NCBI RefSeq assembly: GCF_030817535.1
Contig: NZ_JAUSZL010000002.1
Location: 8,742,001 to 8,806,000, forward strand
DNA length: 64,000 nucleotides
Direction of reading: 5' to 3'
Source: Streptomyces sp. V3I8
GTDB lineage: Bacteria; Actinomycetota; Actinomycetes; Streptomycetales; Streptomycetaceae
Within the stretch, counting starts at the first letter, position 1. Every line of letters begins with the position of its first letter. Below the pieces are notes generated by a model. That model ran no database searches, was not told the origin of the DNA, and was given only the letters and a program-made list of their open reading frames with translations. Made by a program: the position numbers and the translations under genes. This document shows positions 25,943-35,125 of the stretch, piece after piece.

Positions 25943-26518
25943 TCAGACGTTGACGCCGAAGTCGGACGCGATGCCCGCCAGACCGGACGCGTAGCCCTGT
26001 CCCACGGCCCGGAACTTCCACTCGGCGCCGTGCCGGTACAGCTCGCCGAAGACCATCGCCGTCTCGGTGGCCGCGTCCTCGGACAGGTCGTAGCGGGCAA
26101 TCTCGGCGCCGCCGGCCTGGTTGACGACGCGGATGAAGGCGCCCTGGACCTGCCCGAAGCTCTGCCCGCGGTTCGCGGCGTCGTGGATGGAGACCGGGAA
26201 GACGATCTTTGTGACCTCGGCGGGCACGGCGGCGAGGTCGACCTTGACCGACTCGTCGTCGCCCTCGCCCTCACCGGTGAGGTTGTCACCGGTGTGCTCG
26301 ACCGAACCGTCCGGGCTCTTGAGGTTGTTGTAGAAGACGAAGTGCTGGTCGGACAGCACCTTGCCGGAGGCGTCGAGCAGCAGTGCGGAGGCGTCGAGGT
26401 CGTAGTCGGCACCGGTGGTGGTGCGCACGTCCCAGCCGAGGCCGACCAGTACGGCGGTCAGGCCCGGCGCCTCCTTGCTGAGCGAGACATTGCCGCCCTT
26501 GGCCAGGGAAACTCCCAT
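25943..26518 (-). CDS. terD: TerD-family stress protein
   Basis: 191 residues, the standard TerD length. Sequence is canonical: [60 protein letters not shown] and a C-terminus ending [14 protein letters not shown]. The acidic clusters are the calcium sites. It starts next to the intergenic region that holds a BlaI-type operator and the divergent blaI-like gene, so it is probably repressed by BlaI. Tellurite resistance itself cannot be inferred from TerD alone. Confidence 0.95.
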   Translation of the reverse strand: MGVSLAKGGNVSLSKEAPGLTAVLVGLGWDVRTTTGADYDLDASALLLDASGKVLSDQHFVFYNNLKSPDGSVEHTGDNLTGEGEGDDESVKVDLAAVPAEVTKIVFPVSIHDAANRGQSFGQVQGAFIRVVNQAGGAEIARYDLSEDAATETAMVFGELYRHGAEWKFRAVGQGYASGLAGIASDFGVNV

Positions 26519-26581
26519 TGCGAACTCCTTCTCGACGCGTCGGGTGCGGGCCCGGCGGACCCGGCGGACCCTGAACTAAAA

Positions 26582-26597
26582 TCTACAGCACTGTAGA
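26582..26597. promoter_or_regulatory. BlaI-type operator 1 (terD / blaI intergenic)
   Basis: TCTACAGCACTGTAGA contains CTACAG-CA-CTGTAG, a perfect inverted repeat. The TACA/TGTA arms resemble known BlaI/MecI operators. It lies 63 bp upstream of terD and 181 bp upstream of the BlaI-like gene. Two matching copies occur at 28211 and 31023. Confidence 0.7.
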
Positions 26598-26778
26598 GAT
26601 TGCGACGGTGTTCAGGTCCACTGTCCCTTGTCGTGCCGCCGTCGCGGACCGGCACGGGAAAACCCGTCCGCGCGGCTCGTCACGGGCGGCGGACGGCCGC
26701 GGACGTCGTGATCGGTCGTGCGGCGTCGATACGATGGACCGGCCGGGATGTGGAGCCGGCGGAGAAGGGAGCCACGGC

Positions 26779-27168
26779 GTGACGGACCAGCGGCAGCGTC
26801 CCCCACGGCGGGGTCAGGGCGAGCTGGAGGCGCAGATCCTGTCCGCCCTGCGCGCGGCGGAGGGCCCCGCGACCGCGGGCTGGGTGCAGGAACGGCTCGG
26901 CGGCGACCTCGCCTACACGACGGTCATCACGATCCTGACCCGGCTGCTGGCCAAGGGCGCGGTGACCCGCGAGCGCGTCGGCCGGTCCTTCGCCTGGACC
27001 TCGGCGTCGGACGAGGCGGGCCTGGCCGCACACCGGATGCGCAGGGTGCTCGACGGGGAGAGCGACCGCGAGGCCGTGCTGGCCAGCTTCGTGACCTCCC
27101 TGGCACCGGACGACGAACGCCTGCTGCGCGAACTGCTGGGCCGGGCCAGGACCGAAGGGGAAGACTGA
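26779..27168 (+). CDS. BlaI/MecI/CopY-family repressor
   Basis: 129 residues from GTG at 26779 with GAAGGGAG upstream. The winged helix is clear: GELEAQILSALRAAEGPATAGWVQERLG, then YTTVITILTRLLAKGAVTRERVGRSFAW. The C-terminal dimerisation helices contain SDREAVLASFVTSLAPDDERLLRELL. BlaI proteins repress until cleaved by a membrane protease of the M56/BlaR type, encoded just 6 bp downstream. Three TCTAC-N6-GTAGA sites in the next 5 kb define its likely targets: terD, this operon, the LytR-type gene and Spo0M. There is no beta-lactamase gene nearby. Confidence 0.93.
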   Translation: MTDQRQRPPRRGQGELEAQILSALRAAEGPATAGWVQERLGGDLAYTTVITILTRLLAKGAVTRERVGRSFAWTSASDEAGLAAHRMRRVLDGESDREAVLASFVTSLAPDDERLLRELLGRARTEGED

Positions 27169-27174
27169 AGCCTC

Positions 27175-28107
27175 ATGGGGGTGTTCGTCTTTCTGCCGCT
27201 GGTCCTGCCGCTGACGGCCTGGCCGGTCGCACGCCTCGCCGAGCAGCGGCTGTACCCGCGGACCGCCACCCGGCTGCTGACCGCTCTGGCCGTGGTGATG
27301 GCGCTGTGCAGCACCGTGTGCCTGGGGCTGCTCGTGGTCGTCGGCACGGCACAGCTGCCCGGCAACCCGCTGCCCGACGCGTGGTCGGATCCCGAGGTGC
27401 GTGCGGCGGTGCCGTACGACGAGTTCGCGGGGAAGCTCGCGATACCGGCCCTGCTCGCTGTCCTGCTGGCCGGCGGCCGCACCCTGTGGCGGCACCGGCA
27501 GGTGCGCCGCCGCGCCCACCGGGCGCTCGCCGGCCTGCCCGCGACCGAGGTGGCCGTCCTGCCCGACGAGACGCCGTACGCGTACGCCCTCCCGGGCGGG
27601 CGCCGTGACCGGGTGGTGGTGACCACCGCCCTGCTGTCCTGCCTCGAACCGGCCGAAAGGCGCGCCCTGTTCGCGCACGAGCGCGCCCACCTCGCCGCCC
27701 GGCACCACCGGTTCCTGCTGGCCGCCCAGCTCGCCGCGCGCGCCAACCCGTTCCTGCGTCCGCTGCGTACGGCCGTGTCCTTCACGGCGGAACGCTGGGC
27801 GGACGAAGAGGCGGCACGGGCCGTCGGCAGCCGCAGGGCCGTGGCGCGCGCGATCGGCAAGGCGGCCCTGGTCTCCCGGGGCACCGCGGCGACCACTCTC
27901 GCGGGCCTCGCCGCACCGGGGCCGGTGCCGCGACGGGTGGCCGCTCTGCTCGGCCCCGCGCCCGCGCTGCGCAGCTGGCCCCCGGTGTTCACCTCGGTCG
28001 GTCTCGCCGCCTGGGGCGCGGCGGCCGGGACCGCGGTGTCCGCCCTGTCGTCCGCGAACTCCGCGGTGACGATGGTGCTCATCCTGCACGCGGCGACCCC
28101 CTGGTGA
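27175..28107 (+). CDS. M56/BlaR-type membrane metalloprotease
   Basis: 310 residues, 6 bp after blaI. Membrane helices lie at about residues 3-20, 35-60, 88-105 and 278-305. The zinc motif is H168-E-R-A-H172 in LFAHERAHLAARHH, followed by FTAERWADEEAA, which supplies the third ligand. There is no penicillin-binding sensor domain, so it is a short BlaR-like protease; the signal that activates it is unknown. It would cleave the BlaI-family partner to relieve repression. The stop codon falls inside the first copy of a 26-bp direct repeat. Confidence 0.88.
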   Translation: MGVFVFLPLVLPLTAWPVARLAEQRLYPRTATRLLTALAVVMALCSTVCLGLLVVVGTAQLPGNPLPDAWSDPEVRAAVPYDEFAGKLAIPALLAVLLAGGRTLWRHRQVRRRAHRALAGLPATEVAVLPDETPYAYALPGGRRDRVVVTTALLSCLEPAERRALFAHERAHLAARHHRFLLAAQLAARANPFLRPLRTAVSFTAERWADEEAARAVGSRRAVARAIGKAALVSRGTAATTLAGLAAPGPVPRRVAALLGPAPALRSWPPVFTSVGLAAWGAAAGTAVSALSSANSAVTMVLILHAATPW

Positions 28108-28153
28108 GAGCGGACCCCCGGGTGTGCCTGGTGAGAGCGGACCCCCGGGTGTG
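28101..28153 (+). repeat. 26-bp tandem repeat at the M56 gene stop
   Basis: Two identical copies (28101-28126 and 28128-28153; each begins CTGGTGAGAGCGGACC) are separated by one base. The gene's TGA lies inside copy one, so copy two is downstream duplication. Confidence 0.85.
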
Positions 28154-28210
28154 GCGGGTGGGGCCGTGGCAGGTGGGGCCGATGAGACGGACCCTCCCTC
28201 CATCCGTACT

Positions 28211-28226
28211 TCTACAAAATTGTAGA
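28211..28226. promoter_or_regulatory. BlaI-type operator 2 (LytR-CpsA-Psr gene)
   Basis: TCTACAAAATTGTAGA has the same 16-bp layout as operator 1, with CTACAA-AA-TTGTAG as perfect arms. It lies about 85-100 bp ahead of the LytR-CpsA-Psr start and stands out in GC-rich surroundings. Confidence 0.65.
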
Positions 28227-28311
28227 GTTCCGTCGTTCGGTACAGGGGCGCACCGAACGGACAACAGGCACGGACCGGCCGCTCGTGGCCGGGCGGAAGA
28301 GAGGGGCGCCT

Positions 28312-29706
28312 GTGGGCGGCAGGGGACAGCGACGGCACACGCAGGCCGGAGGCGGGCCGGCACGGCGCGTGAGGCTGACGCGGCGGGGGCGGATCCTCGT
28401 ATGGACGGCGGGGGCCTTCGCGGTGCTCGTCCTGGGGACGGCCGGGGTCGGCGCCTGGATGTACCAGGACCTCGACGACAACATCAGTGCCGCCGACATC
28501 GACGACAAGCTCGGCGGGGACCGTCCCGCCAACCTCAGCCCGGGCTCGAAGAACATCCTGGTCGTCGGTTCCGACAGCCGTGCGGGCGGCAACGCGAAGT
28601 ACGGCAAGGACCTGACCACCATGCAGTCGGACACCCTGATGGTGATGCACGTCCCGGCGAACCGGAAATGGGCGACCGTGGTGTCCTTCCCGCGCGACTC
28701 GTGGGTGCGGATATCCGCGTGCGACAAGGGTGACAGGACCACCTCGGCATCCCATCACGCCAAGATCAACGAGGCGTTCGCGATCGGCGGCTCCAGCGGC
28801 AAGGTCGCCGGCGCCGCCGCCTGCACCATCAGGACGGTCGAGGCGAACACCGGACTGCGGATCGACCACTTCATGTCCGTCGACTTCCAGGGCTTCAAGG
28901 GCATGGTCAACGCCCTGGGCGGCATCGAGGTCTGCCCCGAGCAGGCCATCCACGACGAGAAGGCGCACCTGGACCTGGAAGCCGGCTGCCAGACCGTCGA
29001 GGACGAGCAGGCGCTCGGTTACGTACGCGCCCGCTACAGCGTCGGCGACGGTTCCGACCTCGGGCGCATCGGCCGCCAGCAGGAGTTCATGGAGGCGCTG
29101 GCCGACAAGGCGCAGTCCAAGCTGACCAGCCCGAACGCGCTCTACGGCTTCCTCCAGTCGGCCACGAAATCCCTGACCACGGACAGGGATTTGGCCGGCA
29201 TCAAGCCGCTGTACGGCCTGGCCTCCGAGGTGAAGGGCATTCCGGGCGACAGGCTGACCTTCCTCACCGTGCCCAACTACCCGCGCGAGGCGGATGTGGC
29301 CACCGACAAGGCCAACGTCGTGTGGCAGTACCCGCAGGCCGGCAGCCTGTTCACCTCCCTCGCCAAGGACAAGGAGGTCGACAAGAAGGAACTGCAGGCC
29401 GACGCCGAGGACCCGGTCTACGCGTCGAGCGTGCGCGTCCAGGTGCTCAACGGCACCGGTGTCCCGGGGCGTGCCGCCGCCGTGGCCACGAAACTGCGCC
29501 AGGCCGGGTTCACCGTCGTCGGCACGGGCAACGCGGCGAGGACGACCCGCACCACCACCGCCACCTACCCGCAGGGGATGGGCGAGCAGGCGAAGGTGCT
29601 GGCGTCACGGCTGTCCCAGGCCCGGGCCACACAGGGGGCGGACGCTGCCGGGGGAGTGGTCACCCTCGCGGTGGGCACCGACCTCGATCCCGACGACATC
29701 CTGTGA
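28312..29706 (+). CDS. LytR-CpsA-Psr family glycopolymer ligase with LytR_C domain
   Basis: 464 residues from GTG at 28312, chosen for GAGAGGGG eight bases upstream; GTG at 28285 is in frame but lacks one. A basic cytoplasmic tail precedes one membrane helix (RILVWTAGAFAVLVLGTAGVGAW). The LCP domain follows (NILVVGSDSRAGG, DTLMVMHVPANRKWATVVSFPRDSWV, INEAFAIGG, YVRARYSVGDGSDLGRIGRQQ), with the Arg and Asp residues that bind polyprenyl pyrophosphate. A C-terminal LytR_C domain (VRVQVLNGTGVPGRAAAVA) ends the protein. These enzymes attach teichoic acids or related polymers to peptidoglycan. Its BlaI-type operator links it to envelope stress. Confidence 0.93.
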   Translation: MGGRGQRRHTQAGGGPARRVRLTRRGRILVWTAGAFAVLVLGTAGVGAWMYQDLDDNISAADIDDKLGGDRPANLSPGSKNILVVGSDSRAGGNAKYGKDLTTMQSDTLMVMHVPANRKWATVVSFPRDSWVRISACDKGDRTTSASHHAKINEAFAIGGSSGKVAGAAACTIRTVEANTGLRIDHFMSVDFQGFKGMVNALGGIEVCPEQAIHDEKAHLDLEAGCQTVEDEQALGYVRARYSVGDGSDLGRIGRQQEFMEALADKAQSKLTSPNALYGFLQSATKSLTTDRDLAGIKPLYGLASEVKGIPGDRLTFLTVPNYPREADVATDKANVVWQYPQAGSLFTSLAKDKEVDKKELQADAEDPVYASSVRVQVLNGTGVPGRAAAVATKLRQAGFTVVGTGNAARTTRTTTATYPQGMGEQAKVLASRLSQARATQGADAAGGVVTLAVGTDLDPDDIL

Positions 29707-29918
29707 CGCCGCCGGCATCTTGTGACGCCGCTCGGCATCCTGTGACGTCGTCCGGCACCCCGTGACGTCGCGCCCCCCCAGGGGACGACGGGCCGGGCCG
29801 CGCCCGGAAGGGGCGGCCCGGCCGCCGTGCCGCGCTCCGGCCGGAGCGCGCGGGCACCGTCCGTGTCCGGCGTCACCCGGACGCCGGAGGGACCTGCCCG
29901 TTCCCGGCCGGGTGCGGA

Positions 29919-30914
29919 TCAGTCCTCTTCCCCGTCCTCCTCGTCACCCTCGAAGAAGTCGCCCACCTCGTCCACGACTTCGGCCGCGACCATACCGCCG
30001 ACGACACCGGCCGCCAGGCCGGCTGCCCCCGCGGCGACGGCAGTGCCCGTGCCCGGCCCGGAGCGGTGGTCGTCGTGACGCTGCCCGTGGTACCCGTGAC
30101 CGTCACCGCCGTGCTCGTACGCGGACCGCGAGCCGTAGGACGCACGCTGCTCGACCAGTTGCCGGATCCAGCCGTCGACCAGGGTGGTCCAGTCCTGGTG
30201 CGCCACCCCGTCGTGGGAGACGGTGAAGCGGGTGAGCGCGTCGTGCCCGGAGGAGAGGAGCCCGCCGCGCTTGTCGGCCTCCAGGACGACCTCCATACCG
30301 CCGGGCGTGGCGAGGAAGGTCAGCTCGATCTCGTTGACGGCATGGGCGTACTGGGATGACGGGGTGAGCTCCAGCTCCTGGTAGAAGGGGAGTTGCTGGC
30401 CCGTGCCGCCGATGCGGCCGAACTCCAGGTCGGCGGACCGGAAGCCGAAGCCGAGCTGCCCGAAGGCTTCGAGGACGGCCTCCTGGACGGGCAGGGGCTG
30501 CACCGTGAGCTGGTCGAGGTCACCCTTGTCCTTCGCTCCTGCCACCGCCAGTTCGGTGCGTACCCCGAGGACGATGCCGAGCGGCTGCCCGTACAGCTCG
30601 GTGATCGGGGTCTCCCAGGGCAGCGTCACGCCGAACGGGAGGCCGCGCTCCTCGCCCGCGGCGAGGCGGAAGCCGCCGCCGACGGTGAACCGCTCGAAGA
30701 CGACCGTGCCCTCGCTCTCCCCGTCCTCGTGCTCGGCCTCGACCCGCGCCAGCAGCTCCAGGGTGATGTGCTCGATCTCGAAGTCGGCGTCGCCGCCCCG
30801 CAGATGCACCTGGCCCGACAGGGTGGAGCCGGGCAGAGCCGCTCCCGGGTCGAGAGTCGTGTCCACCGTGGGACCGCCCACACCCAGTGATCCGAGTAGC
30901 CGTTTGAACACCAT
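29919..30914 (-). CDS. Spo0M-family sporulation-control protein
   Basis: 331 residues from ATG at 30914 (GAAGGAG lies 11 bases upstream). The arrestin-like Spo0M domain covers residues 1-250: MVFKRLLGSLGVGGPTVDTTLDPG, LSGQVHLRGGDADFEIEHITLEL and VDGWIRQLVEQRASYGSRSAYEHGG at its end. The C-terminus has a Gly/Ala hydrophobic segment and a very acidic tail (FFEGDEEDGEED), as in streptomycete homologues. Spo0M affects sporulation timing in Bacillus; its action in Streptomyces is unclear. A third BlaI-like operator lies 109 bp upstream. Confidence 0.9.
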   Translation of the reverse strand: MVFKRLLGSLGVGGPTVDTTLDPGAALPGSTLSGQVHLRGGDADFEIEHITLELLARVEAEHEDGESEGTVVFERFTVGGGFRLAAGEERGLPFGVTLPWETPITELYGQPLGIVLGVRTELAVAGAKDKGDLDQLTVQPLPVQEAVLEAFGQLGFGFRSADLEFGRIGGTGQQLPFYQELELTPSSQYAHAVNEIELTFLATPGGMEVVLEADKRGGLLSSGHDALTRFTVSHDGVAHQDWTTLVDGWIRQLVEQRASYGSRSAYEHGGDGHGYHGQRHDDHRSGPGTGTAVAAGAAGLAAGVVGGMVAAEVVDEVGDFFEGDEEDGEED

Positions 30915-31022
30915 CGCGGCGTCCACTCCTTCATGTACGTGTGTCACTCGTGACGAACGACGAACGGCGAGGACGAACGCCGGGGTGTTCGGGGACGACC
31001 CGGAAAGCACTCGCGTTCTTCC

Positions 31023-31038
31023 TCTACAAGCGAGTAGA
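31023..31038. promoter_or_regulatory. BlaI-type operator 3 (Spo0M gene)
   Basis: TCTACAAGCGAGTAGA keeps the TCTAC-N6-GTAGA layout of operators 1 and 2 but its inner arm bases are not complementary. It lies upstream of the Spo0M start at 30914 on the minus strand. Confidence 0.5.
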
Positions 31039-31136
31039 AGCATAGGGTCGCGAAAGGCGGTCCAGGGCCGTTCCGGAAAGCCGCAGCAGGGAAAGTCCGA
31101 AAAGCGCCGCCCGCCGCGTGACCTGGGACGGGATCC

Positions 31137-31664
31137 TCAGTTTTTGACGATCCCGGCGATCCGTTCGGCGGCCTGGGCGGGGGTGAGACGGGTGGTGTCG
31201 ACGACCTCGGCCGCGGCGTGCAGCCAGGTGCGGGCCGCCTCGGCGTAGGGCTCGAGGTACTTGAGGCGGAACGGGGAGGGGCCCATGAGGGTGTCCCCCT
31301 CGATACGTCCGCGCAGGGTGTCCTGGTCCGCGTGGAGGACGAAGTGCCGTACCGGGATGGCGTGGTGGGCGAGGCCCGTGCTGATCTCGCGCCAGTACTC
31401 CTCGACCAGGACGGTCATGGGTACCACCAGGGTGCCGCCGGTGTAGTCGAGGACGTGACGGGCGGTCTCGACGACGAGCGGCCGCCACGGCGGCCAGTGC
31501 TGGAAGTTGTCCGTCCCGGGCCCGGGCAGCTTCGGAGTGATGTCCATGAGTGTCTCGCCGACCTTCTCGGCGTCGAACACCCGTGAACCGGGGATCAGTT
31601 GCTGTACGAGCGCACTGGTCGTCGTCTTGCCCGCGCCGTGGGTGCCGTTGAGCCATACGATCAT
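31137..31664 (-). CDS. TmrB-like P-loop protein
   Basis: 175 residues. The P-loop MIVWLNGTHGAGKTTTSALVQQL is at the very N-terminus, and the rest follows the TmrB/kinase-like pattern (VFDAEKVGETLMDI, TLVVPMTVLVEEYWREI, FVLHADQDTLRGRIEGD). TmrB of Bacillus gives tunicamycin resistance by binding the drug; many relatives are small-molecule kinases. No partner gene points to a substrate. The Spo0M gene lies downstream on the same strand, but an operator between them suggests separate control. Confidence 0.8.
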   Translation of the reverse strand: MIVWLNGTHGAGKTTTSALVQQLIPGSRVFDAEKVGETLMDITPKLPGPGTDNFQHWPPWRPLVVETARHVLDYTGGTLVVPMTVLVEEYWREISTGLAHHAIPVRHFVLHADQDTLRGRIEGDTLMGPSPFRLKYLEPYAEAARTWLHAAAEVVDTTRLTPAQAAERIAGIVKN

Positions 31665-31715
31665 GGGCCCACGCTAGCGCCGTGCGGGCCGCGGGAGCCG
31701 GCTTGCTCGATCAGT

Positions 31716-31964
31716 TGTGTGCAGTCCATCGACGACCAGGTGAAGGCGGGCGCCCCGTGGCACGCCCCCGCGGTGGACGACACCTTCGGGACGACCTTCG
31801 CCGACCACGCGGCGGTGACGGAGGCGATCCGTGCCCAGGACGCCGAACTCGCCCGGACCCGGATGCTCACCCACCACACCCACGACCGCGACGCCCGCAT
31901 ACGGCAGAGCGTGGCCCGCGGCCTGTTCGCCGACCGATCCGCACCGCCCTCACCGGCCGGGTGA
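31716..31964 (+). pseudogene. Remnant of a GntR-type regulator (FCD domain end)
   Basis: About 80 residues resemble the last helices of an FCD ligand domain (FADHAAVTEAIRAQDAELARTRMLTHHTHDRD), where the conserved His and Asp/Arg pattern is still visible. No winged helix precedes it; the upstream DNA is the TmrB start region. It is probably what is left after a deletion. Confidence 0.45.
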
Positions 31965-32212
31965 CCCGAACACGCGTCTTCTTGTCATCCGGGGACGATT
32001 CACTGTTCACTGGAGGAGTGCCGACCTCCGCCGCTGCGCTGACGGGCTTCTGGCCCTCGCGTCGCATCCATGTGTTCGACGTGTTCTGTCGCTAGGTCAT
32101 TTGTGGTCCTCGCGCCCGCACATGGCCTGCGCGTGTGCGGTTCTTCCCCACTCGTCGCGCATCGCGCGGACGAGAACACACCGGAACAAACACACCGGAA
32201 CAGAGGTCTGCC

Positions 32213-32707
32213 ATGTCCGTGACCGACGAACTCCTGGGCAACAACGCCCGCTACGCCGGGACCTTCTCCGGCCCGCTGCCGCTGCCGCTGCCGCCCGCCC
32301 GGCACCTCGCCGTCATCGCCTGCATGGACGCCCGGCTGAACGTCTATGCGATCCTCGGCCTCGAGGAGGGCGACGCCCATGTCATCCGCAACGCGGGCGG
32401 CGTGGTCACGCAGGACGAGATCCGCTCCCTCGCCATCAGCCAGCGACTGCTCGGGACCGAGGAGATCATCCTCATCCACCACACCGACTGCGGCATGCTG
32501 ACCTTCACCGACGACGGCTTCAAGGACACGATCCAGAAGGACACCGGCATCCGCCCGCCCTGGGCGGCGGAGGCCTTCGCGGACCTGGAGACGGACGTCC
32601 GCCAGTCCGTCGCACGCATCAAGGCCGACCCCTTCGTCGTCCACAAGGACGCCATCCGGGGTTTCGTCCTCGACGTCGCCACGGGCAAGCTCGAAGAAGT
32701 CCTCTGA
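32213..32707 (+). CDS. Beta-class carbonic anhydrase
   Basis: 164 residues from ATG at 32213, a short beta-CA of the Rv1284 type. Zinc ligands are visible as C37 (ACMDARL, with D39 and R41 forming the dyad), H90 and C93 (HHTDCGM). It interconverts CO2 and bicarbonate in the cytoplasm. Two direct copies of CACACCGGAACA lie just upstream (about 32179-32203). It appears monocistronic. Confidence 0.93.
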   Translation: MSVTDELLGNNARYAGTFSGPLPLPLPPARHLAVIACMDARLNVYAILGLEEGDAHVIRNAGGVVTQDEIRSLAISQRLLGTEEIILIHHTDCGMLTFTDDGFKDTIQKDTGIRPPWAAEAFADLETDVRQSVARIKADPFVVHKDAIRGFVLDVATGKLEEVL

Positions 32708-32860
32708 CCCCGACAGCAACCGGGGCGGCCCCGTCGCCCCGCCCCGGTGCTCCGGCCCACCGCCCCACACCGATCCGGACGGGTGGCGAGGGTGGCGGTG
32801 GTGGCGTGCGGGGGGCCATGCCGGACAGTGCATCCGCCGCTGTGGGGGACGGGCAAGCGA

Positions 32861-33700
32861 TTATCGCGTGGAGAACTCCTGGGTGCCGAGCACGCGCAGC
32901 AGTTCCAGTCGTTCGCGGGTCCGGGCATCGGCGGGAGTGAGCACCAGGAGCTGCTGGCGCAGGTCGGGGGTGACCAGGGTTTCGCAGTCCATGAGCAGGC
33001 TCCCCACCTTCGGGTGCACCAGGGTCTTGCGGTCGGCGCGCCGGACGGACACCTCGTGCTGGGCCCAGAGACGGCGGAAGTCGGCGCTCGCGGCCCGCAG
33101 GTGCTCGACGAGTTCGGCGACCGCGGCGTCGCCGGAGCGCCGGCCTGCGGTCGCGCGCAGGTCGGCCACGAGCTGGCGGGAGTGGTGTTCCTGCTCCTCG
33201 GGCGGGCTGCCGGCACGGACGGCGGGCTCGGTGAACCAGCGGAACGCGATATGGCGCCGGTCACCGGAGAAGCCGGTCTGGTCGCCCGCCACCAGGACGG
33301 ACGCCCGGTTCTGTGCCAGGACCTCGCCCAGGTCGGACAGCACCAGGGCCGGTGTGTCGCCGAGCAGGTCGAGCATGCGCACCAGGCCGGCGCGGGCCGG
33401 GGCGGCCACCCCGTCGGCGGGCGGCGGCTGGTGGCCGGCCAGGTGGAAGAGGTGGTCGCGTTCGTCGTCGGAGAACCGCAGCGCCCGGGCGAGGGCCCCG
33501 AGCAGCTGGGTCGAGGGCCGGCTGCTGCGGCCCTGTTCGAGGCGTACGACGTAATCCACCGACATGCCGGCCAGCATCGCCACTTCTTCCCGGCGCAGAC
33601 CGCTGGTACGGCGGCGCGGACCGTCGGTGATGCCGACCTCCGACGGGCTGATCGCCTCGCGGCGGCGGCGCAGGAAGTCGGCGAGCTGGTCCCGTTGCAT
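32861..33700 (-). CDS. Helix-turn-helix regulator with MmyB-like ligand domain
   Basis: 279 residues from ATG at 33700. The N-terminal HTH_31 domain (QLADFLRRRREAISPSEVGI, RTSGLRREEVAMLAGMSVDYVVRLEQGR) is followed by an MmyB-like PAS-type domain (PALVLSDLGEVLAQNRASVLVAGDQTGF ... HPKVGSLLMDCETLVTPD). This family often controls a divergent oxidoreductase gene. Here an aldo/keto reductase starts 127 bp away in the opposite direction and is the probable target. Confidence 0.92.
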   Translation of the reverse strand: MQRDQLADFLRRRREAISPSEVGITDGPRRRTSGLRREEVAMLAGMSVDYVVRLEQGRSSRPSTQLLGALARALRFSDDERDHLFHLAGHQPPPADGVAAPARAGLVRMLDLLGDTPALVLSDLGEVLAQNRASVLVAGDQTGFSGDRRHIAFRWFTEPAVRAGSPPEEQEHHSRQLVADLRATAGRRSGDAAVAELVEHLRAASADFRRLWAQHEVSVRRADRKTLVHPKVGSLLMDCETLVTPDLRQQLLVLTPADARTRERLELLRVLGTQEFSTR

Positions 33701-33826
33701 GTCCCCATGGTCCCTCGCGGCGGCGGACCCATCCAGGGAGCGGCGCTCCCATGATGAACGCTCCGCTCCCGTACCGCGCGGCCCGGGCGCAGGGTGAGGG
33801 GCAGACCGACGACGAAGGAGAACACC

Positions 33827-34822
<996 letters not shown>

Positions 34823-34840
34823 GCCGCCCCGTGATGCGGC

Positions 34841-35125
34841 TACCGTGACCGCGGGGCGGGCCGGCCGGCCTGGAGGCCGGCTACGAGGCTGACGGAGCCG
34901 TGCAGCGCGGACCGCGGCGTGCGCGCGGTGTCGACGGCGCGGTCGTCGCGCAGCCCGAAACCGGCGAGGACGTCGAAGGAGATCTGCAGAGCCTCGTTGC
35001 TGACGCGCTGGTCCTCCTCGTCGTCGGCCGCAGGCGCGCGGACGACGGCGGCGTAGCGCCCCGGGTGGTCGAGGGCCCAGGGCGGTAGGCGTCGCCGATC
35101 GCGCGGACCGCACGGGCCGCCTGGC
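34841..35125 (-). pseudogene. C-terminal fragment of a TetR regulator, frameshifted
   Basis: Reading on the minus strand, SQAARAVRAIGDAYR is followed, after a one-base shift at about 35083, by WALDHPGRYAAVVRAPAA and then RSALHGSVSLVAGLQ. This matches the ligand domain of TetR proteins with a C-terminal WHG-type segment. The DNA-binding half is absent. A frame that ignores the shift gives a Thr/Arg-rich nonsense tail. The fragment directly abuts the decayed lipoprotein gene. Confidence 0.5.
34864..34881. terminator. Hairpin after the aldo/keto reductase
   Basis: GCCGGCC-TGGA-GGCCGGC, a perfect 7-bp stem 41 bp after the reductase stop. It overlaps the end of the convergent TetR fragment, so it may serve both directions. 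Confidence 0.5.

Noticed and set aside
28101..28153. Repeat as the beginning of a CRISPR array
   Set aside because: Only two copies, one-base spacer, and no Cas genes nearby.
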